The notes under the pieces: model-generated
The model's input: the letters and a program-made list of their open reading frames with translations, nothing else
Told to the model about the DNA's origin: nothing
Database searches by the model: none
Position numbers and translations under genes: made by a program
Part shown: one piece after another, positions 1 through 10,648 of the stretch
How positions within the stretch are numbered: the stretch's first letter is position 1
Layout of the letters: each line of letters opens with the position of its first letter
Assembly (NCBI RefSeq): GCF_036373705.1
Contig: NC_089868.1
Location: forward strand, 15,358,520 to 15,422,519
Reading direction: 5' to 3'
Length of the DNA stretch: 64,000 bases
Source: Amia ocellicauda
Lineage: Eukaryota > Chordata > Actinopteri > Amiiformes > Amiidae

Positions 1-155
1 TCTTTGCAACAGGAAAACTAAAGAGCGAGCTCACTTTTATTGGGATTTTTCAAATGCAGCTATTCAAATATTGATGAGAAACTTATACCATGAAACATGT
101 AATGCTTTCTATGTTCCTTGACACTAAGTACATGTTTTGCTCTCCTCCCCTCTAG

Positions 156-188
156 GTGGCACACAAGGTCTTCAATTTGTTGAAATGA
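156..188 (+). CDS. UQCRH: UQCRH last coding exon (partial gene)
   Basis: This is the terminal exon of the cytochrome bc1 complex hinge protein, a small acidic subunit on the intermembrane-space side of complex III that helps cytochrome c1 meet cytochrome c. A pyrimidine-rich acceptor ending in CTAG precedes an open stretch reading VAHKVFNLLK and then TGA. This matches the conserved UQCRH C-terminus apart from a few residues. The rest of the gene lies left of the window. Placement next to NSUN4 and FAAH agrees with vertebrate synteny, which supports a call that would otherwise rest on ten residues. The 3' UTR runs to the AATAAA at 374. Confidence 0.85.
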   Translation: MAHKVFNLLK

Positions 189-373
189 AGTGTGGCAAGG
201 GTGATCTATTCTAGCGGTGGTCGTTCCCACAGCTGTGAAATCTGTATTTAAAAAAGAAAAACATCTGTCAGAAGAAATCTTGATGTGGATTTTATTTTAT
301 CCTCTTTTTGTTTTTTGGTACAGTTTCAGGAATGTTTTGAAACCACAGCTTACCGTCTTTGTACCTGTATGTG

Positions 374-379
374 AATAAA
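374..379 (+). promoter_or_regulatory. UQCRH poly(A) signal
   Basis: A canonical AATAAA lies about 185 bases after the UQCRH stop and is followed by a TGT-rich stretch, as expected for a short 3' UTR. Confidence 0.75.
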
Positions 380-399
380 ATGTAAGTTCTTATTGAAAC

Positions 400-2482
400 A
401 GTGGTACCATTCATAACGTGCGAGTTTGTATTCATTACCTGTCTGTTTCCTTGCTTCTGTGTTGGTTGTGCACTTGCAGATTTGAATGATGTACAATGGA
501 GTTCCTAACTAGACACCCCTTATGAAGAACAGAGCTTAGGTTCACACAACACATCTGACTCCCACTCAATTTGATTTCTCTACATTCCCTAAACCTAATT
601 ATTTATAGGTTTGTTTGCCTAGCCAAGGCTTAGTATAAAAATTAAGGAAAATACGGCCCAAGTGTCGTATGGATCACGTGGCTTGTAAAGCTTTACAAAC
701 TGCTCAAAGGAACGGAGCAAAGCAAAACTTTCATTGGACAAGAACAAAAATAATACAAACGAAAACATTATTGCAAGTTTCGGCTACAATATTTCATATA
801 TTTACTATGGTGAGCAGGACAGACACTAGTCTTGAGTCAGTGCATTTCTGTGCATGGTTTTTTCAGATGAGCATGTTTTCTCAGAGCCTCAATCTTGTAC
901 GATGCTTACATTTTCATTCAGAAGCAAACTGGATGTTTTCATTTATCAAACTGAGTTCAGCACTCCTTGAGAACAAGCTTTTATGTTTGATTTACAATGC
1001 ATTTATACTGCATGTATACAGGTGAAATATATTATTGAATTGGTATTCTGAATTCATTATTTTTTCATCTAAAAGAAATGGCAAAATTCAACAAATCACG
1101 TGCTCCCGGTTAACATATACATTTATTGTATTGAATAACGGACATGATTAAATAAGCAATCTAGCAATGTGCATGGCTCTGATTATATCATTTCTAGCAG
1201 ATCTAATAAAATGATTCATTGAGATGATTAAGGTGACTAACAGCATCTGCTTTTTGGTCCTGGAGGGATGAAATACAAGTTAGATCCCACTGCAGAAAAA
1301 CACAGTGCCCCAATAATAACATGCATCAAAAACAGTAGGCCTACCTCTCACCCCTATAACAGGTGACTAACAATGGGCTGCAATCCCGCATTTTATTGTC
1401 TCTAAATTACCAATTACTGGATACCTTGAACACATGGAAATTGTATAATTAAGATCGACAATTGGTCTTATTAAGCACTTAACACTAAATAAAAGAAAAG
1501 CCTGTGGGCACTGTGGCCCTCAAGGACCAGTGTTGGCAACCCTTGCCTAATAAAGTCATGCTTATCCTCAACCCCATCTCCTGCCATAGCAGGGGCCTTT
1601 TGCAACAGAAAACTTAAGACAGTCGTGACTGGAAAACCAGTCGTCCAGGCACACATTTTGCCCGCTACTCACTGTGTCCTGGTGAGGAGGGAGGTCGGTT
1701 AGTGTCTATTCACAAACCAGAATTTGGCACACACCTCAGACTGTCAAACACAGAGACAATACCAAACACCTACACACAGACCAGGTTAATAAATACTTCC
1801 AGGAATAATACTTAGTTAATATTAATATTTCAGTCTTAGAAGGGGAAAGACATGCCTTACAAGCTCTCATATACTGCAACATTTCAATCTTAGTGTAAAA
1901 TTGGAAATGCACAAATGCAATTTAAAATGGCATTGACCATCTCACTAACAACTATTTCATAATAAAATAACTTTTCTACCCAGAGAATATACTGAAATTA
2001 GAAATTAAGGTAAAGCAACCATTTATTTTTTGATGAAATCACACAACCTATCGTTGTTTATGTTAGAACAATTTGTTTTTCTTGATGTTGTTATTATTAT
2101 TCATATGAATCATCCAGTGACCTTTCAATTTGCAGCTGTGTTGATCAGTGATTTAATTGGCCCACCTGTGTGGTGTCTATCATACTGGTCCCAGGTCTTC
2201 TGTGGCACTGGTATATTTCCCCTAACCACCTGGGGGTGGGGTGCACTCTAATTAAAGTGGAGCTCTATTGCCTGTGATGGAACGGACAGCATTATTGTTA
2301 TCTGCTCCCTGGGACAGGAAAGATTATTGCATTAATCTCAAAAAGCCCTGTCTCTCTACACATTTCTCCCATCATTGTATCTAATGGCTCTGTCTGAAAG
2401 GACACAGGTCCAATACTTTCAGCAACAAATGTAAAGTAGGAAAGAAATATCAGCCCTTATTTGAAGGTTGAAGATATCCAAC
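400..2482. other. Intergenic, no gene seen
   Basis: AT-rich sequence between UQCRH and the first duplication unit. Short open frames here show no family resemblance and no splice context. Around 1500-1550 there is a GGCCCTCAAGGACCAGTGTTGG-like stretch similar to the ends of old hAT elements in fish, too short to delimit. Confidence 0.5.
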
Positions 2483-2914
2483 TATGAATAAAGGAATACA
2501 TTATACAGTATATGCAATGCAATATGTTAAAAAACTCAAGCCACAAATGGAATGGTCACTTGTTTTTCAATAGTTGCTGTATCTTGAACTATATTAGGCT
2601 TCTTGGTATGGAGCAAACTCAGTAATATTATGTAACAAAGTTCTGTGGCTAAAGAATATCAATTAGATGGATAGATTTGTTGTAGTTAGTTTATTTTGTT
2701 CTGTCCCTGGTTATTTTGTCACATTTGCAATGTGTATATCTGTACATTGTTTTCTTCAGCTTGCATTTGGTGCATTTTGGTAGACATCCTACTATCTGTT
2801 TCTTTCTTATTAAAAAAAAAAAAGGCCGAAACTGTTTTGTCCTAAAAAAGACAGAAGAGAAGGTTTCTCCTATGGAACACAGTTGTTTGTGTATGTACAT
2901 TTCCTGATGTGCTG

Positions 2915-2951
2915 TGATGTCATGATAGAATGCTGAGGTGTTATGATGTCA
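2915..2951 (+). promoter_or_regulatory. Pair of TGATGTCA (CRE/AP-1-like) motifs
   Basis: TGATGTCA occurs at 2915-2922 and 2944-2951, about 600 bases before the copy A start codon. The matching stretch in copy B (near 22365-22390) is shortened and lacks both. A role as a promoter element is inference only; no TATA box could be placed with confidence. Confidence 0.3.
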
Positions 2952-3029
2952 CTGTGTCCAGCCTGTCAGAAGGAGCAGAGTTGCAGTGGAATTGATTCAA
3001 TACTGACCTACTTACAGCAATTTACTACA

Positions 3030-3515
3030 GAATTTACTATTTACAGAAATATTTACTTCCTAATTATTTACAGATTCCATTTACTATTAACTTAAATCAT
3101 TTAGTTCCTAATTATTTACCAATTGCATTTAATATTTACTTAATCATTTAGTTTCTAATTATTTAGTGATTTCATTGACTATTTACTTAATCAATTAGTT
3201 CCTAATTATTCAGTGATTTCATTGACTATTTACTGAATCATTTAGTTCCTAATTATTTAGTGATTGCATTTAATATCTACTTAATCATTTAGTTCCTAAT
3301 TTAGTGATTTCATTGACTATTTACTTAATCATTTAGTTCCTAATTATTTAGTGATTTAATTGACTATTTACTTAATCAATTAGTTCCTAATTATTCAGTG
3401 ATTTCATTGACTATTTACTGAATAATTTACATCCTAATTATTTAGTGATTTCACTGACTATTTACAGAATTATTACTTACCAATTATTTATTGAATAAAT
3501 TGACTATTTACTGAA
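3030..3515 (+). repeat. AT-rich minisatellite, unit about 47 bp
   Basis: About ten imperfect tandem units built on TTTACTTAATCATTTAG, CCTAATTATTTAGTGA and TTTCATTGACTA. The array ends roughly 30 bases before the start codon of the repeat gene. The same array is present but shorter upstream of copy B (22480-22775). It sits where a promoter or 5' UTR would be, so copy number could affect expression; that is inference. Confidence 0.85.
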
Positions 3516-3546
3516 TTTGAACGACATCTGTATATCGACTTCTGCA

Positions 3547-5345
3547 ATGGGTCAGAAACCCAGTCGCAGTGCTGTCATGAAGGAGGAAAAGAAGCAGAGG
3601 AAGAGTGTGGCAGCAGGCCTACGGGGCTTCATAAAGCTCTTTCCTTGCTGTATTGTCAAGAAAAATGTTCCTTCCTTCACAGGTGAGCGATTCTGTCTAC
3701 TTACAAATGTGTACATACATATATTCATATTCTTAAGAGGTTTAATAACCTGTAATTTCACAATAATATTCTCTTTTTAATTTTAATGTACGACACAAAC
3801 TATAACAATGATTTTTAAATGAAAGCATTTGTAATGCCAGGAAGCAGAACCAGCACTGTCGAGGAGAGTATTCAGAAGCCCCTCCAGTCTCAGACCTGTC
3901 CCCCTGCCCATGAGACCTTGGCTGACAGTGTGACCTGCAGACACAAGCGGGACTGGCGGAAGCTGGGCATGCCGTACCTCCCAACGATAATGGAGGTGGA
4001 TGAGGAGGAAGAGCCTGAAACCTGTCCCCCTGCCCATGAGACCGTGGTGAACAGTGTGACCTGCAGACACAAGCAGGACTGGCGGAAGCTGGGCATGCCG
4101 TACCTCCCAACAATAATGGAGGTGGATGAGGAGGAAGAGCCTGAAACCTGTCCCCCTGCCCATGAGACCGTGATGAACAGTGTGACCTGCAGACACAAGC
4201 GGGACTGGCGGAAGCTGGGCATGCCATACCTCCTAACGATAATGGAGGTGGATGAGGAGGAAGAGCCTGAAACCTGTCCCCCTGCCCATGACACCAGGGC
4301 TGACAGTGTGACCTGCAGACACAAGCGGGACTGGCGGAAGCTGGGCATGCCGTACCTCCCAACGATAATGGAGGTGGATGAGGAGGAAGAGCCTGAAACC
4401 TGTCCCCCTGCCCATGAGACCGTGGTGAACAGTGTGACCTGCAGACACAAGCAGGATTGGCGGAAGCTGGGTCTGCCGTACCTCCCAACAATAATGGAGG
4501 GGAATGAGGAGGAAGAGCCTGAAACCTGTCCCCCTGCCCATGAGACCGTGGTGAACAGTGTGACCTGCAGACACAAGCGGGACTGGCGGAAGCTGGGCAT
4601 GCCGTACCTCCCAACAATAATGGAGGGGAATGAGGAGGAAGAGCCTGAAACCTGTCCCCCTGCTGACATTGTGACGTGCCGGGACACCCTGGAGAAGCAT
4701 GGGGACGACACCAGCACTGTGAGTCACTGAGCGCATTACATTGACTAGGATGATTATCAGGACAAAGTCATAGAGTCCTCCTGTACAATGTAACCAGGTA
4801 TTTAAAGTTGAAATAAATTATTCATATTTTCTATTAGACCTATTATGATGAAGTCAAATGGAGAGCACACGTAGCTTCAGGTATTGGAGTGTGTATTTTG
4901 TGTATTTTATGTGCCACATATCTCTCTTAGATCAAGCTGCTAGAAAAGATACCTGCCGCTGAGAGGGCACAGCAACGACTAGCAACAGCTTCCTCTACAT
5001 CATCTGGGAACACTTTATTGCGGGGCGTGCTTATGAAAGTATTTAACATCATCTAAATCAACCTCTTTACCCCGTTACCCCCAGGGTCTCCAGTATCACC
5101 CTGCTGCCCTCAGCCAGTGCCAGGATAGGCAGAGGCTGTGCGAGTCCGTCCTCCCGTCTATACTGGAGGAGGATGACAAAGACATGAAAGAGTACGATGA
5201 GGAGGATGACCTGGAGGTGACCTGGAGGTTTATTCAGAGCCCCACAGAGGACCAGGTGTGGTGGGAGATGACATTTGAGGAGGTCCTCCTGCAGCAATCC
5301 AAATTTTGGGGAAAAAACTCAGAGGTGGAGGAAACCGATCTCTGA
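3547..5345 (+). CDS. Unrecognised repeat-containing, putatively myristoylated protein, copy A
   Basis: I do not recognise this gene. The model has four exons: 3547-3682, 3841-4718, 4931-5038 and 5085-5345. All junctions are GT/AG with matching phases, and the protein is 460 residues. The start (MGQKPSRS) fits the N-myristoylation pattern, Gly2 with Ser6. A basic stretch and the paired cysteines of FPCC follow, which could support membrane attachment. Exon 2 encodes six 42-residue repeats plus a partial seventh, each with CPPAHET, SVTCRHK, DWRKLG, PYLPTIME and an acidic DEEEEP run. Exon 4 encodes an acidic, Trp-containing C-terminus. A poly(A) signal lies 55 bases after the stop. The exon 3 donor (AAA|gtattt) is the weakest junction; an alternative small exon at 4838-4880 breaks the frame. 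Location is inferred to be cytoplasmic and membrane-associated. Function is unknown. Confidence 0.65.
3894..4675 (+). repeat. 126-bp in-frame coding repeats, six full plus a partial
   Basis: The ACCTGTCCCCCTGCC start of each unit recurs at 3894, 4020, 4146, 4272, 4398, 4524 and 4650, an exact 126-base period (42 codons). Units differ by a handful of substitutions, for example EVD versus EGN before the acidic run and K-Q versus K-R before DWRKLG. This indicates recent unit duplication. Because the period is a multiple of three, long spurious frames appear on both strands. Confidence 0.97.
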
Positions 5346-5399
5346 AAGCACAGATTAAAAAGTTTTACATCACAACCGGTTTGTTCTTATTGTCTCATC

Positions 5400-5405
5400 A
5401 ATAAA
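5400..5405 (+). promoter_or_regulatory. Poly(A) signal of copy A gene
   Basis: AATAAA 55 bases after the TGA at 5345. The identical signal follows copy B at 25245-25250. Together with clean splice sites this supports a genuine transcription unit. Confidence 0.65.
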
Positions 5406-5639
5406 AGGCTGATCAACTCTCCAGGACTGTCTGGACACTCCAGGGATTACAGGACAGTGCAGAGAATTACCTGCACAACACACTTCAAATCAATGAACAA
5501 ATGATAGAGCACATTACCGAGAAATTCAACACATTTACTCATCCTCCCTGTCCAAGCAGACTGTTCTTCTACTGGCATTACCATGGGCCATACACTTACA
5601 GGAACTGGGGCAAAGAGTTAATGACAAGCTGTCATTGAT

Positions 5640-6010
5640 CACAACCCACACAATTATTTGCTGACAACAGCAATTCTTAGTCCACTTTGACAAGTGGACT
5701 GTGTAGGAGAGTCTTAAGTGACAGTTGTATTATTGATATAGGCAGGGTTTTGGTGGTGCCATACACCTTCCATCTCTTAATAATCATCTTGACAATATTC
5801 AAGGCTTTTGATTTTTTTTTTTAATACCCATCTGTGCCTATCAACATCTTTGTCCTGGACTTCATTTGAAAGCTCCTTGGTGTTCATGGTTGAGTCTTTG
5901 GTTTGAAATACACTACCCAGTGGAGGGATCCTACACAAGTTGCTGAATTTATCCTGAAGTGAATCACTACAATTTAACACAGGTGGAGGTCACTTGTTGT
6001 GTGATTTTGA
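5640..6010 (-). mobile_element. Tc1-like transposase N-terminal remnant (copy A)
   Basis: On the minus strand a stretch reads TKELSNEVQDKDVDRHR. In a shifted frame it is followed by KALNIVKMIIKRWK and YGTTKTLP, which resemble the paired helix-turn-helix region of Tc1-like transposases. No catalytic domain or terminal repeats are visible, so this is a dead fragment. The same fragment occurs in copy B at about 25490-25860, so it predates the duplication. Confidence 0.6.
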
Positions 6011-6965
6011 AGATGATTGCTTACAGGATAATGGTTTCTTATGGCAACTCAGAAGATGACTTAAGGTACAGAGGGACCAGCGCATGCAATAGCACAAAGT
6101 GAGACTCAGTATTATGTAGACACAGTTAACTTAAAGTACATTTGTGAAGTGTTTGTTTCCGAGTATTTCTGTGAGATACCATGTGATAAACAGCATTTCT
6201 CTGCTGAATATATATACAGCTATTTTGACATTCAAATATTGTCTTCCAGCAAAAGGAATAAGACACTACTATATTAAAAGATGTTATGGATTGAAAGTAA
6301 TATTTTAAACAAGAAAAATAAGTCACTTACTCACTTTACAGAGCTATATATTTGATGTATGTGAAAGTGTTACGTTTACCTTACATCTAACTGGCATAAT
6401 GCACAAACATGAGTCACACACCATTATTCTGACTAAATGTACATATGATGGAAATATGAAAGGATCTATCTTGTGTACTGGTTGCTAAAGGCAAAAGGGT
6501 TTTGTTCCTCACAGCAGAACCTATGTAATTCCACAATTGTGAGCAGTGATGGATCAGTTTTATGTAAACAGGTGACAGTATTTAATTTGATCAGATACAA
6601 TATACAATATCATATTCTTATAAACACATAACCAAACACATGCATCACCTTACACTCTTGTCAAAAATGAAACTCCAGCTATAAGTGCTTAATAATTTAG
6701 CTAATTTTGCTCATGTAAAATGGGAGTTGATCTAATTCAGAGAGTTAGGAGACATTCTCTCAGAACCATTGATTGGCACTTAAAACATTAGTATTGGACA
6801 AACTGAAAAGACACGTGTAAATGTATTACTTATAGGTAGCACATTTGAGGTTCCAATTAAAAAATAAGAGCAATGTTTAAATTAGACTAATAAACTGCAG
6901 TTCAGGTAAACTAAAAGTTTTGCTAGGTTACCTGATGGATACATGGAGCGGAGCTGTAAACTGAT

Positions 6966-7174
6966 ATGATAGTTAATAGAGCTACAGATTAAAATGGTGT
7001 AATGGACTTTGAACCCCTTCAGTGCTTGATTAGCATTGGGAAAGCTGGACACAATCACTGATGTGCACTTTAAAAGGACGGGCAACGGTGAAGACGGGAG
7101 GACCGCAGGCGCTAGTTTTGAGACACTGACAAAGGGATTGATAAAGGGGTAGATGCTAGGGAAGAGTTTGCCTT
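6966..7174. other. Spacer between duplication copy A and Gypsy LTR
   Basis: About 200 bases of unremarkable sequence. No gene or repeat is recognised. Confidence 0.4.
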
Positions 7175-7709
7175 ACAAAAAGTAGTGGAGTAGCGTGAAT
7201 GTTGCCACCACCTTTTGTAACCCAGTATGCTCTGGGAAGTAAGTGACCAGGAGAAGGCTCTCAAAGACAACAACCAGGATAAAACGAACTGATCTTTATA
7301 TTAAAATAGATAACCTGTTTTTTAACTGCTATTTTTATCACAAATCATATCCTTCCCAGTAAAAGCAAACTAATTGTAACAATTACCACCATTCAATAGA
7401 TTTATAAACACCCTACCTTCCCCTATTGCACATTCGATTAATATAGACCATATAACTATTTAGCAGCCTTTATCTCAATAGGAAAAATACTAGCAGATTA
7501 AAATAGACCACAATAGCTCCCCCTATATGCAGTACCACACTCTGTGCCTTAAAAATATAACTCCAGATGGAGAACTTAATCCACACAATACAAAACTCCC
7601 ATAGGTAACTCCATATGACACACACAACAGTAAGTGATAATTATAAATATAACAGAAACATAAAATATAAAATACAAATCAAACTAGACCGCTGTATAGG
7701 TTAGATACT
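7175..7709 (-). repeat. Gypsy LTR, left copy (3' LTR of minus-strand element)
   Basis: It shares with 15137-15671 the stretches GCCACCACCTTTTGTAACCC, GACCAGGAGAAGGCTCTC, GATCTTTATATTAAAATAGA and an A-rich right part ending near AGACCGCT. Similarity stops near 7709. Whether the true LTR goes further and the right copy is truncated cannot be told here. Confidence 0.75.
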
Positions 7710-8163
7710 CATCACGACACTGTCTGACTTGCTAGATAACTTTGGGAAATCATTCACGGACCTCTTTAGAATGAAAGTGTATAGTATAATATCTAATAGA
7801 GGGGGAGGGGGGAGTTGATATAAAGAATGGGGTTTATCAGAGGGGAGGAAGTAAAACTGAAACAATGTAACCCATACAACATTAAAACAGCAGGGATAAG
7901 AGGGAGGACACTGCACAGACAGAAGGCAGTCTTATGGTTGTCATTCAATGCAGTGTCTTTCTAGTCACTTTTCTCCACAGCAAAGCCCACCATTTTCTAC
8001 AGTCCAGTAATCCGTTGAACCCGTCTTCGGTGTCTCTCTCTCTCAGAGCTCCGCGTCTCCACATGCATTCAACAACCCCCGGTCTCTGCAGTTTCTACCT
8101 CTTTACTCTCCACTCGCCTTCTGGCAAACATCACCCTAATTACATACTAATTATCACTGATAA

Positions 8164-8580
8164 TTATTCACAGAGACAAATCAATTCAATTTGGACATTA
8201 GGCTGCTCCCTCATCTTTTTAGAGTGTGTCCCGCACTCATCCAAAAACAAAAAACATCCCCATAAAATGGCCAAAACTTCACAATAGAACCACAAGGTAC
8301 TGGAGTAAACAGGTTGTGGTACGTTTACAGAGGCACCACTCCATTGAGGGGGCCTCCCTGCTGATGCCGTTTGGGCTCCATCATTAGATTGATCAGGGTG
8401 GCCTGCAAAATCACTGGTAGACTTACTAAAACATGGTTTCAAGTGGTTGTAATGCCTTACAACCAACTGGCCATCCTGTTTCTGCAATTTATACTGTTTG
8501 GCTCTCAATTTCTACTGCAAGAAACGGGCCCTGAAAACGGCGTTGAAACTGTGCAAACTTACCATTAACCCATACCTTTC
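8164..8580 (-). pseudogene. Gypsy integrase C-terminal remnant
   Basis: Minus-strand frame with YKLQKQDGQLVVRHYNHLKPC, the kind of barrel followed by HxxxLKP seen at the end of Gypsy integrases. It then reads through a low-complexity tail to a stop at 8164. Upstream on the minus strand up to about 8757 there is more degenerate pol sequence. The HHCC and DDE parts of integrase are not present between here and the RNase H piece. Confidence 0.6.
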
Positions 8581-8757
8581 CCCTACTAAATAGTATTGAG
8601 GGGTTGCTTTCAAAGCACAACACATTTTTCGCCTACTGGAAGCTTGCTGTTGATGGGTTTCTACTGAACAATGGACAGACCTCAATTTTCCTCCAATTCA
8701 GCTACATACTCAAAAGCAGACGGAGGGCTCTCAGGGGGGTTATTTAACAGGTCCACA

Positions 8758-10161
8758 GGGAAACTACTAGTAGCAAAGTCCTGAAATGTCTGTACCTCAA
8801 TGCCAGGAGTATAAGGAACAAGATGTTTGACCTAGAAGCCACGGTGCTGGCATGTGACTATGATGTTGTAAGAGTGACAGAAACATGGCTTAAAGAAAAT
8901 GATGGGGATGAATACAAGTTGAAAGGATACATACAGTTTAGGAGGGACAGGCAAAATCGAAGAGGCAGAAGAACTCAAATTAGATCCCAGTAACGAAACA
9001 GAATCTTTGTGGGTTAAACTTTTGAATAAAAGATCTGGAGGATTAGTAGTAGAAGTGTGTTACAGACCACCCAACTCAGATATTCAGAAAGATGTTGCAT
9101 TGTACAGAGTAATCAGGACTGCATGTAGCAAGGATGTGGCTGTTATAATGGGGGATTTCAATTTCCCCAACCATAGACTGGGAAAGCCCAGGCGGGACTA
9201 CAGAAGCAGAAATAGAAATGGTTGAGATGGTAAATGACTGCTATCGAACTCAATTTGTCAGGGAACCAACCAGATAGAGAGCATGCATTGACTTGATCTT
9301 GTCAAATGACCAAGATAGAGTCAGAAGGACACTAGTTAGAGATCCACTGGCAAACTGTCATCACAATATGGTTAGCTTTGAGGCATTCCTTCAAAAAACA
9401 TGGACCAAGTCTAAAACAATGATCTACAATTTTAGAAAAGCAAACTTTGAAAGTATGAGGCGGCACTTAGAAGAGTTAGACTGGAGCACACTGGATACAG
9501 ATTCAGTGGAAAATGGATGGGTATATTTTAAGAATATACTAGTAGAAATTTGTACCAAAACTTAGTAAATTGAGGACCAAAAAACATTGGCCAAAATGGT
9601 TTAATAGAAGTATGCAAAAAAAGAGAAAGATAATGTTGTATAGCGCATACAAAAGAGATAGAGATGAAACAAATACAAAGAATATGCTGAACTACAAAGA
9701 GATCTTAAGAAAGGGATCAGGAAAGCAAAGCGGGAAATAGAAAAACATCGCTCTTGGAGCTAAAACAAATGTAAAGAGCTTTATTCAATACTACAACAGC
9801 AAGAGGTCAATAAAGGAGAAAGTGAAACAGGTAAAGGGCAAAAATGGAAGCATCTTGGAAAATGAACAAGATGTGGCAAATGTTCTAAATGAGAATTTCA
9901 GAGGTTTTTAGAAAATAAAATCTATAATATGCCACAGATTAACAATTAGTCCAGTCAAACCCTAAGAGACATCAGGATAAATGATGAGGAGATACTAAAG
10001 GGACTAGCAGAATTAAAAACAAACAAATCACTTGGGCCAGATGGTATATTTCCAACAGCACTTAAAGAAATGAGGGAAATGTATAGGCTGCTAACTCAAA
10101 TATTCCAAACAAACAAGCATGATGGGTCGAATGGCCTCCTCTCGTTTGTAAACTTTCTTAT
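8758..10161 (+). mobile_element. CR1-like LINE fragment, endonuclease part, internally deleted
   Basis: Plus-strand sequence colinear with the minus-strand LINE in NSUN4 intron 1. It encodes endonuclease pieces, including CYRPPNSD, AVIMGDFNFPNHRLG and an L-SNDQDRVRRTLVRDP stretch around 9290-9340, then the linker before reverse transcriptase. Near 10080 it jumps to the family's 3' end (GGGTCGAATGGCCTCCTCTC), so nearly all of the reverse transcriptase is gone. Many stops and frameshifts are present. It lies between Gypsy integrase and RNase H pieces, so its arrival was accompanied or followed by loss of the integrase core. Confidence 0.85.
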
Positions 10162-10163
10162 GT

Positions 10164-10433
10164 TCAAAGCGTATATTCTTTTCCAAGAAGGTAGTGTCTA
10201 AAATACTCACAGAACGTTACAACAGCCAACAGTTCCTTTTTCGTAGTAGTTGTTTTTCGTAGTTCTTGTTTAGAAAGGGCACAGTTGGCACAGGCAACAA
10301 CTTTTTCCTGATCTCCCTCCGATTGAGATAGAACAGCTCCAATGCCCAGATCACTGGCATCAGTATCTAAAATAAAAGGCTTACTTGGATCAGGGAATGC
10401 CAAAAGAGGAGCATTTATCAAGCGCCTCTTCAA
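10164..10433 (-). pseudogene. Gypsy RNase H remnant
   Basis: Minus-strand frame with PSKPFILDTDASDLGIGAVL, the RNase H entry motif with its catalytic Asp, then KELLAVV and FRHYLLGKEYTL. This is typical of Ty3/Gypsy polyproteins. It is cut off at the junction with the LINE piece near 10161. Confidence 0.85.
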
Positions 10434-10648
10434 TTCTTCAAATGCTTGACTACACTCTGCAGTCCACTCGAACCTTGTCCCCTTGTTAGTCAGCTAGTGG
10501 GGAGGATGGGCAATACTAGGAAACTGACGCAAAACGTTTATAATAGGATGCTAGTCCAATAAAACTCCTAACTTCAGTAGGAGTCTTCGGTATTGGCCAC
10601 AATTGTACAGTCTCTACCTTAGTTGGATCAGCCTGGATACCCTCATGT

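Larger units (their letters stand above)
2483..6965 (+). repeat. Segmental duplication, copy A
   Basis: This segment is colinear with 21186-26690. Matching stretches include the left edge (TATGAATAAAGGAATACATT), the AT-rich minisatellite, all exons of the repeat gene, its poly(A) signal, a Tc1 remnant and the right part up to a TTTTGCTAGGTT stretch. Most of 5100-6600 looks nearly identical between copies, so the duplication is fairly recent. Copy A alone has about 100 bases near 6625-6725. Copy B alone has an LTR-like insertion and extra sequence near 21590-22330. The two are in direct orientation and about 19 kb apart. Confidence 0.9.

Noticed and set aside
669..1025. 118-codon open frame downstream of UQCRH
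   Set aside because: No family resemblance, AT-rich composition and no splice or poly(A) context; it lies beyond the UQCRH poly(A) signal.
3894..4675. Regularly spaced repeats that might suggest a CRISPR array
   Set aside because: Units are contiguous, in frame and coding, with no variable spacers, in a vertebrate genome.
3742..4736. Several long open frames (up to about 290 codons) on the minus strand over the 126-bp repeats
   Set aside because: They are by-products of a stop-free repeat whose length is a multiple of three. Splice sites, the start codon and the poly(A) signal all support the plus strand.
4838..4880. Possible extra 43-base exon (TYYDEVKWRAHVAS) in the repeat gene
   Set aside because: It has AG/GT edges, but including it shifts the frame and gives stops in the next exons; copy B has diverged there (tattatgaagaagac). 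Minor alternative splicing cannot be excluded.
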